Shown here: positions 1 to 5,521 of the stretch, in pieces
How positions within the stretch are numbered: the stretch's first letter is position 1
Layout: each line of letters begins with the position of its first letter
Assembly (NCBI GenBank): GCA_964434955.1
Contig: CAYSXI010000233.1
Coordinates: forward strand, 1-6,892
Source of the DNA: JANQLU01 sp964434955
Lineage (GTDB): Bacteria > Planctomycetota > Planctomycetia > Pirellulales > Pirellulaceae
Direction of reading: 5' to 3'
DNA length: 6,892 bases
Translations under genes and position numbers: made by a program
Notes under the pieces: generated by a model
Database searches by the model: none
What the model saw: only the letters and a program-made list of their open reading frames with translations
Told to the model about the DNA's origin: nothing

Positions 1-302
1 AGTTCTTCCGACTGGCCCGATTTGTCATTCGGGAAGTCAACGGTGACAAGCACGAAATTTTTTGACGCAGCTTCGACGAATTCTTTTTTGCCGAGAACTT
101 CTCCCTCTAACTGGATGCAGAACTTGCACCAGTCAGACCCGGTGAAGTTAAGGAACATGTCCTTGTTCTCTGATTCGGATTTCTTGAATCCTTCTTCGAC
201 ACCAATAACCCAGTCATCGTTTGCACTCAGTGCTCCAGGGAGAAGCATAATCGCGAGGGCAAGCAGTCCCGATCGAAGGACGATATTCAGTTGGCGTTTC
301 AT
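1..302 (-). CDS. Secreted thioredoxin-fold protein (Thioredoxin_7-like), C-terminus cut off by window edge
   Basis: The first 100 residues are visible, and the gene continues beyond the left edge. The ATG at 302-300 follows an AGGA ribosome binding site (plus-strand TCCT at 309-312) by six bases. Residues 1-27 look like a Sec signal peptide: basic MKRQ, then a hydrophobic stretch rich in Leu, Ala and Ile, ending around ALSA-ND. The mature part has FTGSDWCKFC at about 53-62, so a CxxC pair sits at C59 and C62. It is followed by LEGEVL and a hydrophobic strand VLVTVDFP at 84-91. This matches the N-terminal half of single-domain thioredoxin-like proteins common in planctomycetes. The cis-proline and the last strands lie outside the window. 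The likely role is thiol-disulfide chemistry outside the cytoplasm; the substrate is unknown. The signal peptide and CxxC are read directly. The family assignment rests on the motif and is fairly sure; redox activity is inferred. Confidence 0.85.
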   Translation of the reverse strand, partial: MKRQLNIVLRSGLLALAIMLLPGALSANDDWVIGVEEGFKKSESENKDMFLNFTGSDWCKFCIQLEGEVLGKKEFVEAASKNFVLVTVDFPNDKSGQSEE

Positions 303-576
303 CTTGAATCCTGACAAAATGTTCCTGTTTCGGAGCGGCAGAAATTGGCGGCATTGGTTAAAGAAATCATCCGTCTTCGACAACGATCAGTCCATGGTTT
401 GCACCACGACTCGTCATGGCATGGGTTGCGTGATGGATTGCTTGATCGCCCCGGGGCGGTTCTGGTGATGATGAGATCTTTGAATTTATCCTAGCGTGAA
501 GTCGATTGAGTTCACACGATTCCCCAGGAATTCTGAATGCGAAGTTCCCACGTGAATCCATGCTACCCGTGTCATT

Positions 577-605
577 ATCGTAACTTGTGAAAGTTTTAGC
601 GACAA
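577..605 (-). promoter_or_regulatory. Weak candidate promoter toward the thioredoxin-like gene
   Basis: Read on the minus strand, TTGTCG (605-600) and TACGAT (582-577) are separated by exactly 17 bases. Each matches four of six bases of the sigma-70 consensus. An overlapping GATAAT (579-574) is another possible -10 box, but it sits 20 bases from the same -35. It would give a leader of about 270 bases before the ATG at 302, which is long. Such matches arise by chance, so this is only a candidate. Confidence 0.25.
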
Positions 606-687
606 TTGAGTCGATTTCAGGCGCGTGGTCCTTCCTTCTATTGTTACCGAAAGTCTCGGATAATTTGAAAAAAAAGCGGTTTTTGTG

Positions 688-712
688 AAACCAAATTCGA
701 TGATTTTGGTTT
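688..712. repeat. Perfect 8-base inverted repeat
   Basis: AAACCAAA (688-695) and TTTGGTTT (705-712) are exact reverse complements with a 9-base spacer. The arms are poor in G and C and no T tract follows on either strand, so this is not a convincing terminator. The spacing would also suit a dimeric regulator's operator, but nothing shows that it is one. It lies about 230 bases upstream of the TATAAT promoter of the next gene. Confidence 0.45.
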
Positions 713-939
713 AGCCTCGACAGTCGACGTCTCTGGCCAAGCGAATCTCGGCGTTTGGCGCCAATGCAAACGATTCGTTACGTGGCGAACATTACCAAAG
801 GCTCCGTTTGCCTAATTGGTGAACTTCAAGCCCCATAGCGAATTTGACGTGGGAATCACAGCGAAAGTTCCCGGCTGAATAAAGCGGGAACGCCGCGGCA
901 TCGTTTGGATTTGATTTGGATCCCGCACGGTCCGCTTCA

Positions 940-968
940 TTAGCAGTTTGCAACAATTCCGATATAAT
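940..968 (+). promoter_or_regulatory. Sigma-70-type promoter for the secreted 353-residue protein
   Basis: A perfect TATAAT at 963-968 lies 17 bases downstream of TTAGCA at 940-945, which matches four of six -35 consensus bases. Transcription would start around 975, giving a leader of roughly 80 bases before the ATG at 1056. Position and orientation fit the downstream gene. This is the best promoter match in the window. Confidence 0.6.
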
Positions 969-1055
969 GCGTCGACCAACTCCCTGGAACGTTTGGAACG
1001 TGCCAGTAATCCAAAATAACACACCCCTCACTTAAACCTGTTGGAAGGATGATTC

Positions 1056-2117
1056 ATGGGCACGCTCATCAATCGAACTCGATCCAAATTCATGGCCTTG
1101 GTGGCGGCCGCCTGTCTCGTTGCCACATTTGCCGGTCAAACGGTTGGCCAGTCGTCGGAATCGATTTCGACCAAGTACATTGCCAAGGATGCGTTCCTGG
1201 TAATTGCATTGCACCCGGCCAAAATCGCCAATTGTGCAGACAAAGATTCTGAAACGACGAAATACGTTTTGGACATGATGAAGAAGTTCACCGGGCTGGA
1301 TGTCAAAGGCCTGGAGCAAATTGTTGTTCAAATCGGTGCACCCGACAAAGAGATTGATGATCCAGGCGATGTCCTGGGAATCGTTTTCCGTTTTTCCAAG
1401 AACATTGATCCGGAAGACCTGGTCGACAAAATGGGATCGGACTTCGACCTGGACAAACAGGACCTGGAAGGCCAACCGCTGTACGTGCCGTCGAGCGATT
1501 CGAATCCTTGCATGTATTTCCCGAACAAAAAAACAATGATCATGGCCGTTGAAGATCGAATCCGGGTCCTGGTCGACGGTTCGGGAATGGGAGAAGGAGC
1601 CAAGGTCGCAAAGCGAATCAAGACCGGCGACCACTTGGGCATTTCATTTGTCATGGGTGAAAACGACGCACAGAAAGCGATCATGGAGCAGGTTATGGAC
1701 GAAATGCCCCTTGAAGAAATGGGCATCGACTCCGACATGGTCAAAAATGTGAAGCGTGGCGAAATCCATATCAATCTTAAGGGCAACGACTTTGTTTCCG
1801 GCAAGCTCCAATGTGCCGATGGCGATACCGCTGATAAAGTCGAAGGCGCGGCGAAAGACGCTCTTTCTGAACTGGAAGGTAACCTGGAAGAAGCCGAATC
1901 ACAGTTGGGTAGCGCTCCTCCAGAAATCGCGGAAGTTGCAGAAGAGATTCTGGACCTCGCTTTCGAGGCCATCGAAAACGCGAAAGTCACGACCGATGGC
2001 TCAAACGTCAATATCAACGTTGAAGTCAAAGGCGGCATGTCGAAAGTTGTCGACGGCGTTGCAAAAGGACTTGAGCAGCTCTTTCAAATGCTCGAACAAT
2101 TCGGTGGTGGTTTCTAG
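1056..2117 (+). CDS. Secreted protein of unknown function with a probable two-unit internal repeat
   Basis: This 353-residue protein belongs to no family I can name with confidence. The ATG at 1056 follows GGAAGGA (1043-1049) at ideal spacing; an ATG at 1049 is in another frame. Residues 1 to about 32 look like a signal peptide, with basic RTRSK at 7-11 and a hydrophobic core at 12-26. C20 lies inside that core and is not a good lipobox. The mature chain begins with YIAKDAFLVIALHP at 41-54, a style common in planctomycete secreted proteins. Two segments, about 46-126 and 193-265, share the order strand, helix, G(L/I)D turn, strand, strand, helix, suggesting a duplication. The rest is amphipathic helices (289-311, 328-349) around a strand (317-326), ending GGGF. 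The mature part is very acidic. The gene has its own promoter and terminator, so it is probably monocistronic. An extracytoplasmic location is inferred; no catalytic motif is visible. Confidence 0.85.
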   Translation: MGTLINRTRSKFMALVAAACLVATFAGQTVGQSSESISTKYIAKDAFLVIALHPAKIANCADKDSETTKYVLDMMKKFTGLDVKGLEQIVVQIGAPDKEIDDPGDVLGIVFRFSKNIDPEDLVDKMGSDFDLDKQDLEGQPLYVPSSDSNPCMYFPNKKTMIMAVEDRIRVLVDGSGMGEGAKVAKRIKTGDHLGISFVMGENDAQKAIMEQVMDEMPLEEMGIDSDMVKNVKRGEIHINLKGNDFVSGKLQCADGDTADKVEGAAKDALSELEGNLEEAESQLGSAPPEIAEVAEEILDLAFEAIENAKVTTDGSNVNINVEVKGGMSKVVDGVAKGLEQLFQMLEQFGGGF

Positions 2118-2147
2118 GAAGCCTCGCTCGTATTGCCCCAAAAACGT

Positions 2148-2179
2148 AAAAGCCCGGAAGCATCTTCCGGGCTTTTTTT
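2148..2179 (+). terminator. Intrinsic terminator after the 353-residue protein
   Basis: AGCCCGGAAG (2151-2160) pairs perfectly with CTTCCGGGCT (2164-2173) across a three-base loop. Three further A-T pairs extend the base of the stem, and a run of seven T follows (2173-2179). It starts about 30 bases after the stop codon. The opposite strand has only a short interrupted T run, so it works mainly on the plus strand. Confidence 0.92.
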
Positions 2180-2595
2180 ATGCAATCGGACTAAGAAACT
2201 TCCTCCTTGTCCGTTAAGCCATTGTGGATTCCACTCCGGGGTACCGCTTGGATCCTGAGAAATCGTCGGGAGAATCGGATGCTGCGATGTTGCGCATACC
2301 AGCGTCTCTTGGACCGATCGTTCGAATGTCGCCGTTTTCTTTTCCCGTCGGGCATGGTTCAACTCATTTTGTGAGAAATCGGAATTGCCAAGAATCAAAG
2401 TTGCCCAGGTGGCAGAGCAACCGAAATTGCGTTTTTTGAAGGTACATTGGTCACTCGATGGGTATTTCAGCGCAGTTCCTCAAGATTTGTTACGGATTTT
2501 GGGCCAGGCAAATTTCAAAGGTTGATTGAAATAAATGGAATCCCGAGTTGGCATGGTGGGTCCAATGTTAAGACAGGTTGAAATTGAGTTTTTTT
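2180..2595. other. Gene-free spacer before the DUF4349 gene
   Basis: About 416 bases lie between the terminator and the ribosome binding site of the next gene. The GTG-initiated frame at 2224-2439 and the reverse frame at 2114-2398 lack ribosome binding sites, recognisable domains or coding-like codon use; the second also runs through the terminator. The promoter of the DUF4349 gene must lie here, but I found no convincing -35/-10 pair. No RNA gene or strong repeat was seen. Confidence 0.5.
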
Positions 2596-2600
2596 GGAGA
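2596..2600 (+). promoter_or_regulatory. Ribosome binding site fixing the GTG start of the DUF4349 gene
   Basis: GGAGA ends five bases before the GTG at 2606. An in-frame TTG at 2594 would give four extra residues, but it overlaps this site and has only a T-rich run upstream. The GTG is therefore the better start. Confidence 0.8.
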
Positions 2601-2605
2601 TTGAA

Positions 2606-3538
2606 GTGAATCCGCAAATCACGAAACGAGTTTGGACATGGCGATTCGCCTCCCTGTTTTCTCTGGCTCTGATATCCAGTCTGGTCGGATGTGGTTCTGC
2701 GATTCATTCGACGGCCATGGATTCCAAGTCCGAAAACTACCGTAGCCTCGATAAGTCTGACTCCATGCCGATGGCGGCGGAGGCTGAGGGCGGTGAAGTC
2801 ATGACGTCCTTGCCCAAGGGTTTTGAGAATGCGGCTTTGCAACGGAAGATCATTTACACCGCGGATCATGACTTAGTTGTCGAGGACATTGAGCAATTTG
2901 ACGATTCAATCAAGGATCTCGTCCAGCAATACAAAGGTATCATCGCTGGAGGAAATATCAGTGGCCGGAAAAATGGTCACCGGCGCGGACGATGGCGACT
3001 CCGAATTCCCGTGGATAACTTCGAAGCGTTTCTCGATGACGTTGCCGAACTCGGTGAAACCACAGGGGTATCTCGAGACAGCAAAGATGTGACCGAGGAA
3101 TATGTCGACCTCGAAGCCAGAATCAAAAGTAAAAAGGCGTTGGCAGAAAGCGTTCGAAAATTACTGGATCGGCCCAATGACAAACTCTCGCACGTGATTG
3201 AACTCAAGCGTGAAATGGAGCGGATTCAATCTGAGATTGAACGCATGGAGGGACGAATGCGATTCCTCAATGATCGAATCGATTTGACAACCGTAACGAT
3301 CAATGCCAGCGAAGAAAAAGATTTTCAGCCCACGCAAAGTTTGCCACTCGGGAACCGGATTGGTAACAGTTGGAACGATTCGCTGACGAACTTGAGTTCG
3401 GGTGCCGGGAACTTTGTTGTCTGGTTTGTGGGTGCGATTCCCTGGCTCATTATCTGGGCGATCCTTCTCCTGATCGCCTACGGGATTTATCGGATCGTGC
3501 GGGCAAAACGAAGCCGAGCCCAGGTAACCGAGTATTAG
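2606..3538 (+). CDS. DUF4349 lipoprotein with C-terminal membrane helix
   Basis: This is a 310-residue protein from the GTG start. Residues 7-28 form a lipoprotein signal peptide ending in the lipobox LVGC, so C29 would be lipidated. A low-complexity acidic linker (about 36-70) follows. The DUF4349 domain spans about 78-235: the opening RKIIYTADHDLVVEDIEQ, the GG turn at 115-116, the segment RLRIPVDNFEAFLDDVAELG at 131-150, then DVTEEYVDLEARIKSKK at 161-177. A charged coiled coil at about 165-218 contains LKREMERIQSEIERMEGRM. The strand DLTTVTI (226-232) closes the domain. A membrane helix at about 268-297 is followed by RAKRSR, which should lie in the cytoplasm. Domain order and length fit the family, whose biochemical role is not established. 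The likely picture is a coiled-coil protein on the outer face of the cytoplasmic membrane. It is probably monocistronic and converges on the next gene. Confidence 0.92.
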   Translation: MNPQITKRVWTWRFASLFSLALISSLVGCGSAIHSTAMDSKSENYRSLDKSDSMPMAAEAEGGEVMTSLPKGFENAALQRKIIYTADHDLVVEDIEQFDDSIKDLVQQYKGIIAGGNISGRKNGHRRGRWRLRIPVDNFEAFLDDVAELGETTGVSRDSKDVTEEYVDLEARIKSKKALAESVRKLLDRPNDKLSHVIELKREMERIQSEIERMEGRMRFLNDRIDLTTVTINASEEKDFQPTQSLPLGNRIGNSWNDSLTNLSSGAGNFVVWFVGAIPWLIIWAILLLIAYGIYRIVRAKRSRAQVTEY

Positions 3539-3578
3539 GGGCAAATTGGATCATATCGACGTCGAGGGTGTGGTCTTG

Positions 3579-3620
3579 GCGTTCGCCTGCCCTATGTGCA
3601 CGACCCAAGTGCACGAACGC
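3579..3620 (+). repeat. Interrupted hairpin in the 3' untranslated region of the DUF4349 gene
   Basis: An inner stem pairs GTGCAC (3596-3601) with GTGCAC (3609-3614) across a seven-base loop. Directly outside it, GCGTTC (3579-3584) pairs with GAACGC (3615-3620), leaving 11 unpaired bases on the 5' side. The same bases also read as a direct repeat, GTGCACGA at 3596-3603 and 3609-3616. The structure lies between the stop codon and the terminator at 3667. No function is known. Confidence 0.4.
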
Positions 3621-3666
3621 GTTTGCTTAGGCAGATTCGCAATAGGTAGAAAAGAAGCACGAAAAC

Positions 3667-3700
3667 AAAAAAGGCGGGCCTGAATGGCCCGCCTTTTTTT
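3667..3700. terminator. Bidirectional intrinsic terminator between convergent genes
   Basis: AAGGCGGGCC (3671-3680) pairs with GGCCCGCCTT (3686-3695) across a five-base loop. Flanking A and T runs extend the stem by four pairs and supply a T tract on each strand. It lies about 130 bases after the plus-strand DUF4349 stop and about 20 bases after the minus-strand stop at 3719, so it can end both transcripts. Confidence 0.93.
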
Positions 3701-3718
3701 GTTCCTTTGAGTCTCAAG

Positions 3719-4525
3719 CTAACGCTTGGTTGGTGTGGTATCACCGCTTTGCAATTTTCGATATTTTTCCAAACCGACGGACTCGAACTCATTCAGCATT
3801 TTTTTTGCCGAATCAATTCGTGAGGCGTCCTTTTTCGAGAGCTTCCAAATTACATAATGCTTTGACTTGGCATTGATCTTCCGACTGCCATTTTCGTTGG
3901 ACAGGTCCAAGTTCATTTCGACGGTCGTCGGCATCCACTTTCGGCTGACGATTGACTTGTTGAGTTCCAGTCGGGCGAAAGGCGGAAGCTTGTGAGGGTC
4001 GGTCACATTCAGCTTGGCGTACTGATCAATGAACTCGTAGTAGTGCTTCATCGCTGCGTCGTGATCCGAGGGCGATTTCCCTTTGCAGCGATATTCCAGA
4101 CGCGAGGAAGCCAGGGATAGCCATCCCGATTCCGAGTCGTACTGTTCGTCCAATTGTGGGTCAAACATGAAAGGCATTTTCGATTTCATCGATTCGTCTT
4201 GGCGGAGCGAATTGACAAAGTACTTGAGTTCCTCTGGATCAATTTCGTATTTGAATTTTCGAGAAGGATCCAGCAAAACAAAACTCTTGTTGCTGAAATC
4301 GTAAATCACGACTTCGACTGGCGTATCGCTATTTTTCGCCATTTGAAAGTCATAGACCTTTTGTTCAGTGAACAGCGTCAGGTTTTCCGAAACGGGTTGT
4401 TCCTGACCATTCACGAAGATGTCGGTTTCGATGCGAAACTCGAGCGAACCTGAATCCTCGGCCGGGGATGGTCCCATGCCGGTCATGAGTGCGGTTGCCA
4501 CGATCAAAATCCATTTTGTTAGCAT
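3719..4525 (-). CDS. Secreted protein of unknown function, 268 residues
   Basis: I do not recognise a named family. The ATG at 4525-4523 is chosen because it opens directly on a Sec signal peptide: MLTKW, then the hydrophobic stretch ILIVATALM, with likely cleavage after PSPA at about residue 22. Upstream there is only a modest GGAC motif (4535-4532). An in-frame TTG at 4591 would add 22 residues ahead of the signal peptide and is unlikely. The mature chain starts with alternating strands: LEFRIETDIFVNG at 28-40, LTLFTEQKVYDF at 49-60, EVVIYDFSNKSFVLLDP at 71-87. Helical charged segments follow, including HYYEFIDQYAKLN at 161-173 and a Lys-rich C-terminus at 230-258. One Cys (C147) is present, so there is no disulfide. 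The strand pattern, with a substance-of-record ending in DPSRK, is reminiscent of LolA/RseB-type extracytoplasmic proteins, but that is only a fold guess. It is separated from purQ by about 185 bases and probably has its own promoter. Confidence 0.82.
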   Translation of the reverse strand: MLTKWILIVATALMTGMGPSPAEDSGSLEFRIETDIFVNGQEQPVSENLTLFTEQKVYDFQMAKNSDTPVEVVIYDFSNKSFVLLDPSRKFKYEIDPEELKYFVNSLRQDESMKSKMPFMFDPQLDEQYDSESGWLSLASSRLEYRCKGKSPSDHDAAMKHYYEFIDQYAKLNVTDPHKLPPFARLELNKSIVSRKWMPTTVEMNLDLSNENGSRKINAKSKHYVIWKLSKKDASRIDSAKKMLNEFESVGLEKYRKLQSGDTTPTKR

Positions 4526-4581
4526 TGGAATGTCCGTTTGCAATTGTGCGTCTGCGCGCGGAAGAGCAAAAAATTCGGCAG

Positions 4582-4610
4582 ATCGTAGCAATCGGTCCGG
4601 TTCGCGTCCA
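4582..4610 (-). promoter_or_regulatory. Weak candidate promoter for the 268-residue secreted protein
   Basis: Read on the minus strand, TGGACG (4610-4605) and TACGAT (4587-4582) are 17 bases apart, each matching four of six sigma-70 consensus bases. Transcription would begin about 50 bases before the ATG at 4525, a sensible distance. The candidate shares its -10 hexamer and spacing with the one upstream of the thioredoxin-like gene. It could still be chance. Confidence 0.3.
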
Positions 4611-4647
4611 GTGAAGTGGCGCGAGTGCTAGCGGGTTTGCTCGGGGG

Positions 4648-4674
4648 CGCTGGCCAGAGGGAAGAGCACCAGCG
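4648..4674 (-). repeat. Inverted repeat downstream of purQ
   Basis: CGCTGG (4648-4653) and CCAGCG (4669-4674) are reverse complements with a 15-base spacer, about 36 bases past the purQ stop. No T tract follows on the minus strand, so it is not a standard intrinsic terminator. It could stabilise or pause the purLQ transcript, but nothing proves this. Confidence 0.35.
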
Positions 4675-4709
4675 ATATGGCCGCAATCAACAAGTCAAAC
4701 TCATTCGGA

Positions 4710-5507
4710 CTAATTGAAAAACGCGACGGCGTTTTTGAAAATCCATTGCCCATCGGGAATTGGATAATCGGTCTGGCGTGTCCACCGCGGGTGTTGAGTT
4801 CGATCGATAAATCGTTCCGGGTGCGGCATCAAGCCAAACACTCGGCCGGTCGAATCGCAGATTCCGGCAATGTTCATCTCGGAACCGTTGGGGTTGTAGG
4901 GGAAGCCAACGCTGTCTCCATTGGTCCCGTCCGGTAAACAATAAGTTAACGCGATCTGATCGTTCTCCCGTAGCAATTTCATCGTGTCCGGGTCACGCGT
5001 TACGAACTTCCCCTCGGCATGAGCCATGGGCAAATAAAGTTGCTCGATCCCTTGCAGGAACACGCAGGCATCCGAATGTCGTTTGAGATTGACCCAACGG
5101 TCTTCAAATCGACCGTGGTTGTTCCATGTCAACGTCGAATTCAGGGAATTACCTCCAGAGGATCCGGCTGCGGTGTCGCGATCAAAAAGGCCCGATTTCA
5201 CGAGGACTTGGAAACCGTTGCAGATCCCAAGCATCAGTTTCTCGGCATCACGAAATGCATGCAGTTGTTCTGCCAACCGCGTCTGCATTTGTGTGGCCAA
5301 AATCCTGCCGGCTGCCACATCGTCACCATAGCTGAATCCACCCGGGATGCACAAAATCTGGAATGCATCCGCAAGTGTGGGTTGCTCAAGCAATCGATTG
5401 ATGTGAATGCGTTCACAGGTCGCACCGGCTTGTTCAAAGGCAAATTGCGTCTCCCAATCACAGTTAGTACCCGGAGCACGCAAAATCAATACTTTAGGCG
5501 TCGACAC
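4710..5507 (-). CDS. purQ: Formylglycinamidine ribonucleotide synthase, glutaminase subunit PurQ
   Basis: PurQ hydrolyses glutamine and passes ammonia to PurL, which converts FGAR to FGAM with ATP in the fourth step of de novo purine synthesis, in the cytoplasm. The protein is a class I glutamine amidotransferase of 265 residues, somewhat longer than the roughly 230 usual for small PurQ. Visible landmarks are the N-terminal APGTNCDWE at 11-19, PGGFSYGDD at 55-63, and the nucleophile elbow GICNGFQ at 94-100 with Cys96. AHAEGKF lies at 162-168, and MPHPERF at 227-233 supplies His229 and Glu231 of the catalytic triad. All triad residues are present. The start is GTG, supported by GGAAGGA seven bases upstream. 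The extra length includes GNSLNSTLTWNNHGRF at 119-134 and a tail after the triad (234-265). It lies 13 bases downstream of purL, so the two are probably co-transcribed and translationally coupled. Confidence 0.97.
   Translation of the reverse strand: MSTPKVLILRAPGTNCDWETQFAFEQAGATCERIHINRLLEQPTLADAFQILCIPGGFSYGDDVAAGRILATQMQTRLAEQLHAFRDAEKLMLGICNGFQVLVKSGLFDRDTAAGSSGGNSLNSTLTWNNHGRFEDRWVNLKRHSDACVFLQGIEQLYLPMAHAEGKFVTRDPDTMKLLRENDQIALTYCLPDGTNGDSVGFPYNPNGSEMNIAGICDSTGRVFGLMPHPERFIDRTQHPRWTRQTDYPIPDGQWIFKNAVAFFN
4717..4736 (-). repeat. AT-rich hairpin inside the last codons of purQ
   Basis: On the minus strand AAAAACGC and GCGTTTTT form a perfect 8-base stem with a four-base loop (CGTC). It covers the purQ codons for KNAVAF and ends five bases before the stop codon, with five T residues in the 3' arm. 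It resembles an intrinsic terminator in shape, but the stem has only three G-C pairs and the T residues are themselves paired, so it would be weak. Confidence 0.4.
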
Positions 5508-5514
5508 TTCTGTT

Positions 5515-5521
5515 TCCTTCC
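5515..5521 (-). promoter_or_regulatory. purQ ribosome binding site touching the purL stop codon
   Basis: GGAAGGA on the minus strand (5521-5515) lies seven bases before the purQ GTG at 5507. Its first G is the last base of the purL TAG stop (5523-5521). A ribosome finishing purL therefore ends on the purQ loading site, which suggests coupled translation of the two subunits. It also decides the GTG start. Confidence 0.85.

Larger units (their letters stand above)
303..939. other. Long stretch without a convincing gene
   Basis: This is the divergent gap between the thioredoxin-like gene (minus) and the 353-residue secreted protein gene (plus). The short open frames in it (minus 367-561 and minus 792-1031) lack good ribosome binding sites, use rare codons such as AGA, AGG and ATA, or overlap the promoter of the next gene. 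It holds a 12-base palindrome CGCCCCGGGGCG at 447-458, a perfect 8-base inverted repeat at 688-712, and a 10-base palindrome TTGGCGCCAA at 755-764. A candidate minus-strand promoter lies near 577-605. No RNA gene was recognised. Confidence 0.6.

Noticed and set aside
367..561. 64-codon minus-strand open frame upstream of the thioredoxin-like gene
   Set aside because: It has only a weak GGG motif too close to the ATG, several rare codons (AGA, AGG, ATA), and no recognisable domain or signal sequence.
792..1031. 70- to 79-codon minus-strand frames
   Set aside because: They overlap the TATAAT promoter of the plus-strand gene and show no ribosome binding site or protein-like pattern.
1328..2038. 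236-codon minus-strand open frame
   Set aside because: It is the antisense of the 353-residue secreted protein gene. Its serine-rich, low-information translation is typical of a shadow frame.
2256..2381. Ten-base word TGAGAAATCG occurring at 2256-2265 and 2372-2381
   Set aside because: Two copies with no shared flanks or regular spacing are compatible with chance; there is no array.
2224..2439. GTG-initiated 71-codon plus-strand frame
   Set aside because: It has no ribosome binding site, no domain and no coding-like codon pattern. It simply fills the spacer before the DUF4349 gene.
2594..2605. TTG at 2594 as the start of the DUF4349 gene
   Set aside because: It overlaps the GGAGA ribosome binding site that properly serves the GTG at 2606, and has only a T-rich run upstream.
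4526..4591. Longer form of the 268-residue secreted protein starting at a TTG at 4591
   Set aside because: It would put 22 residues in front of a clean signal peptide, and the ATG at 4525 opens directly on that peptide.
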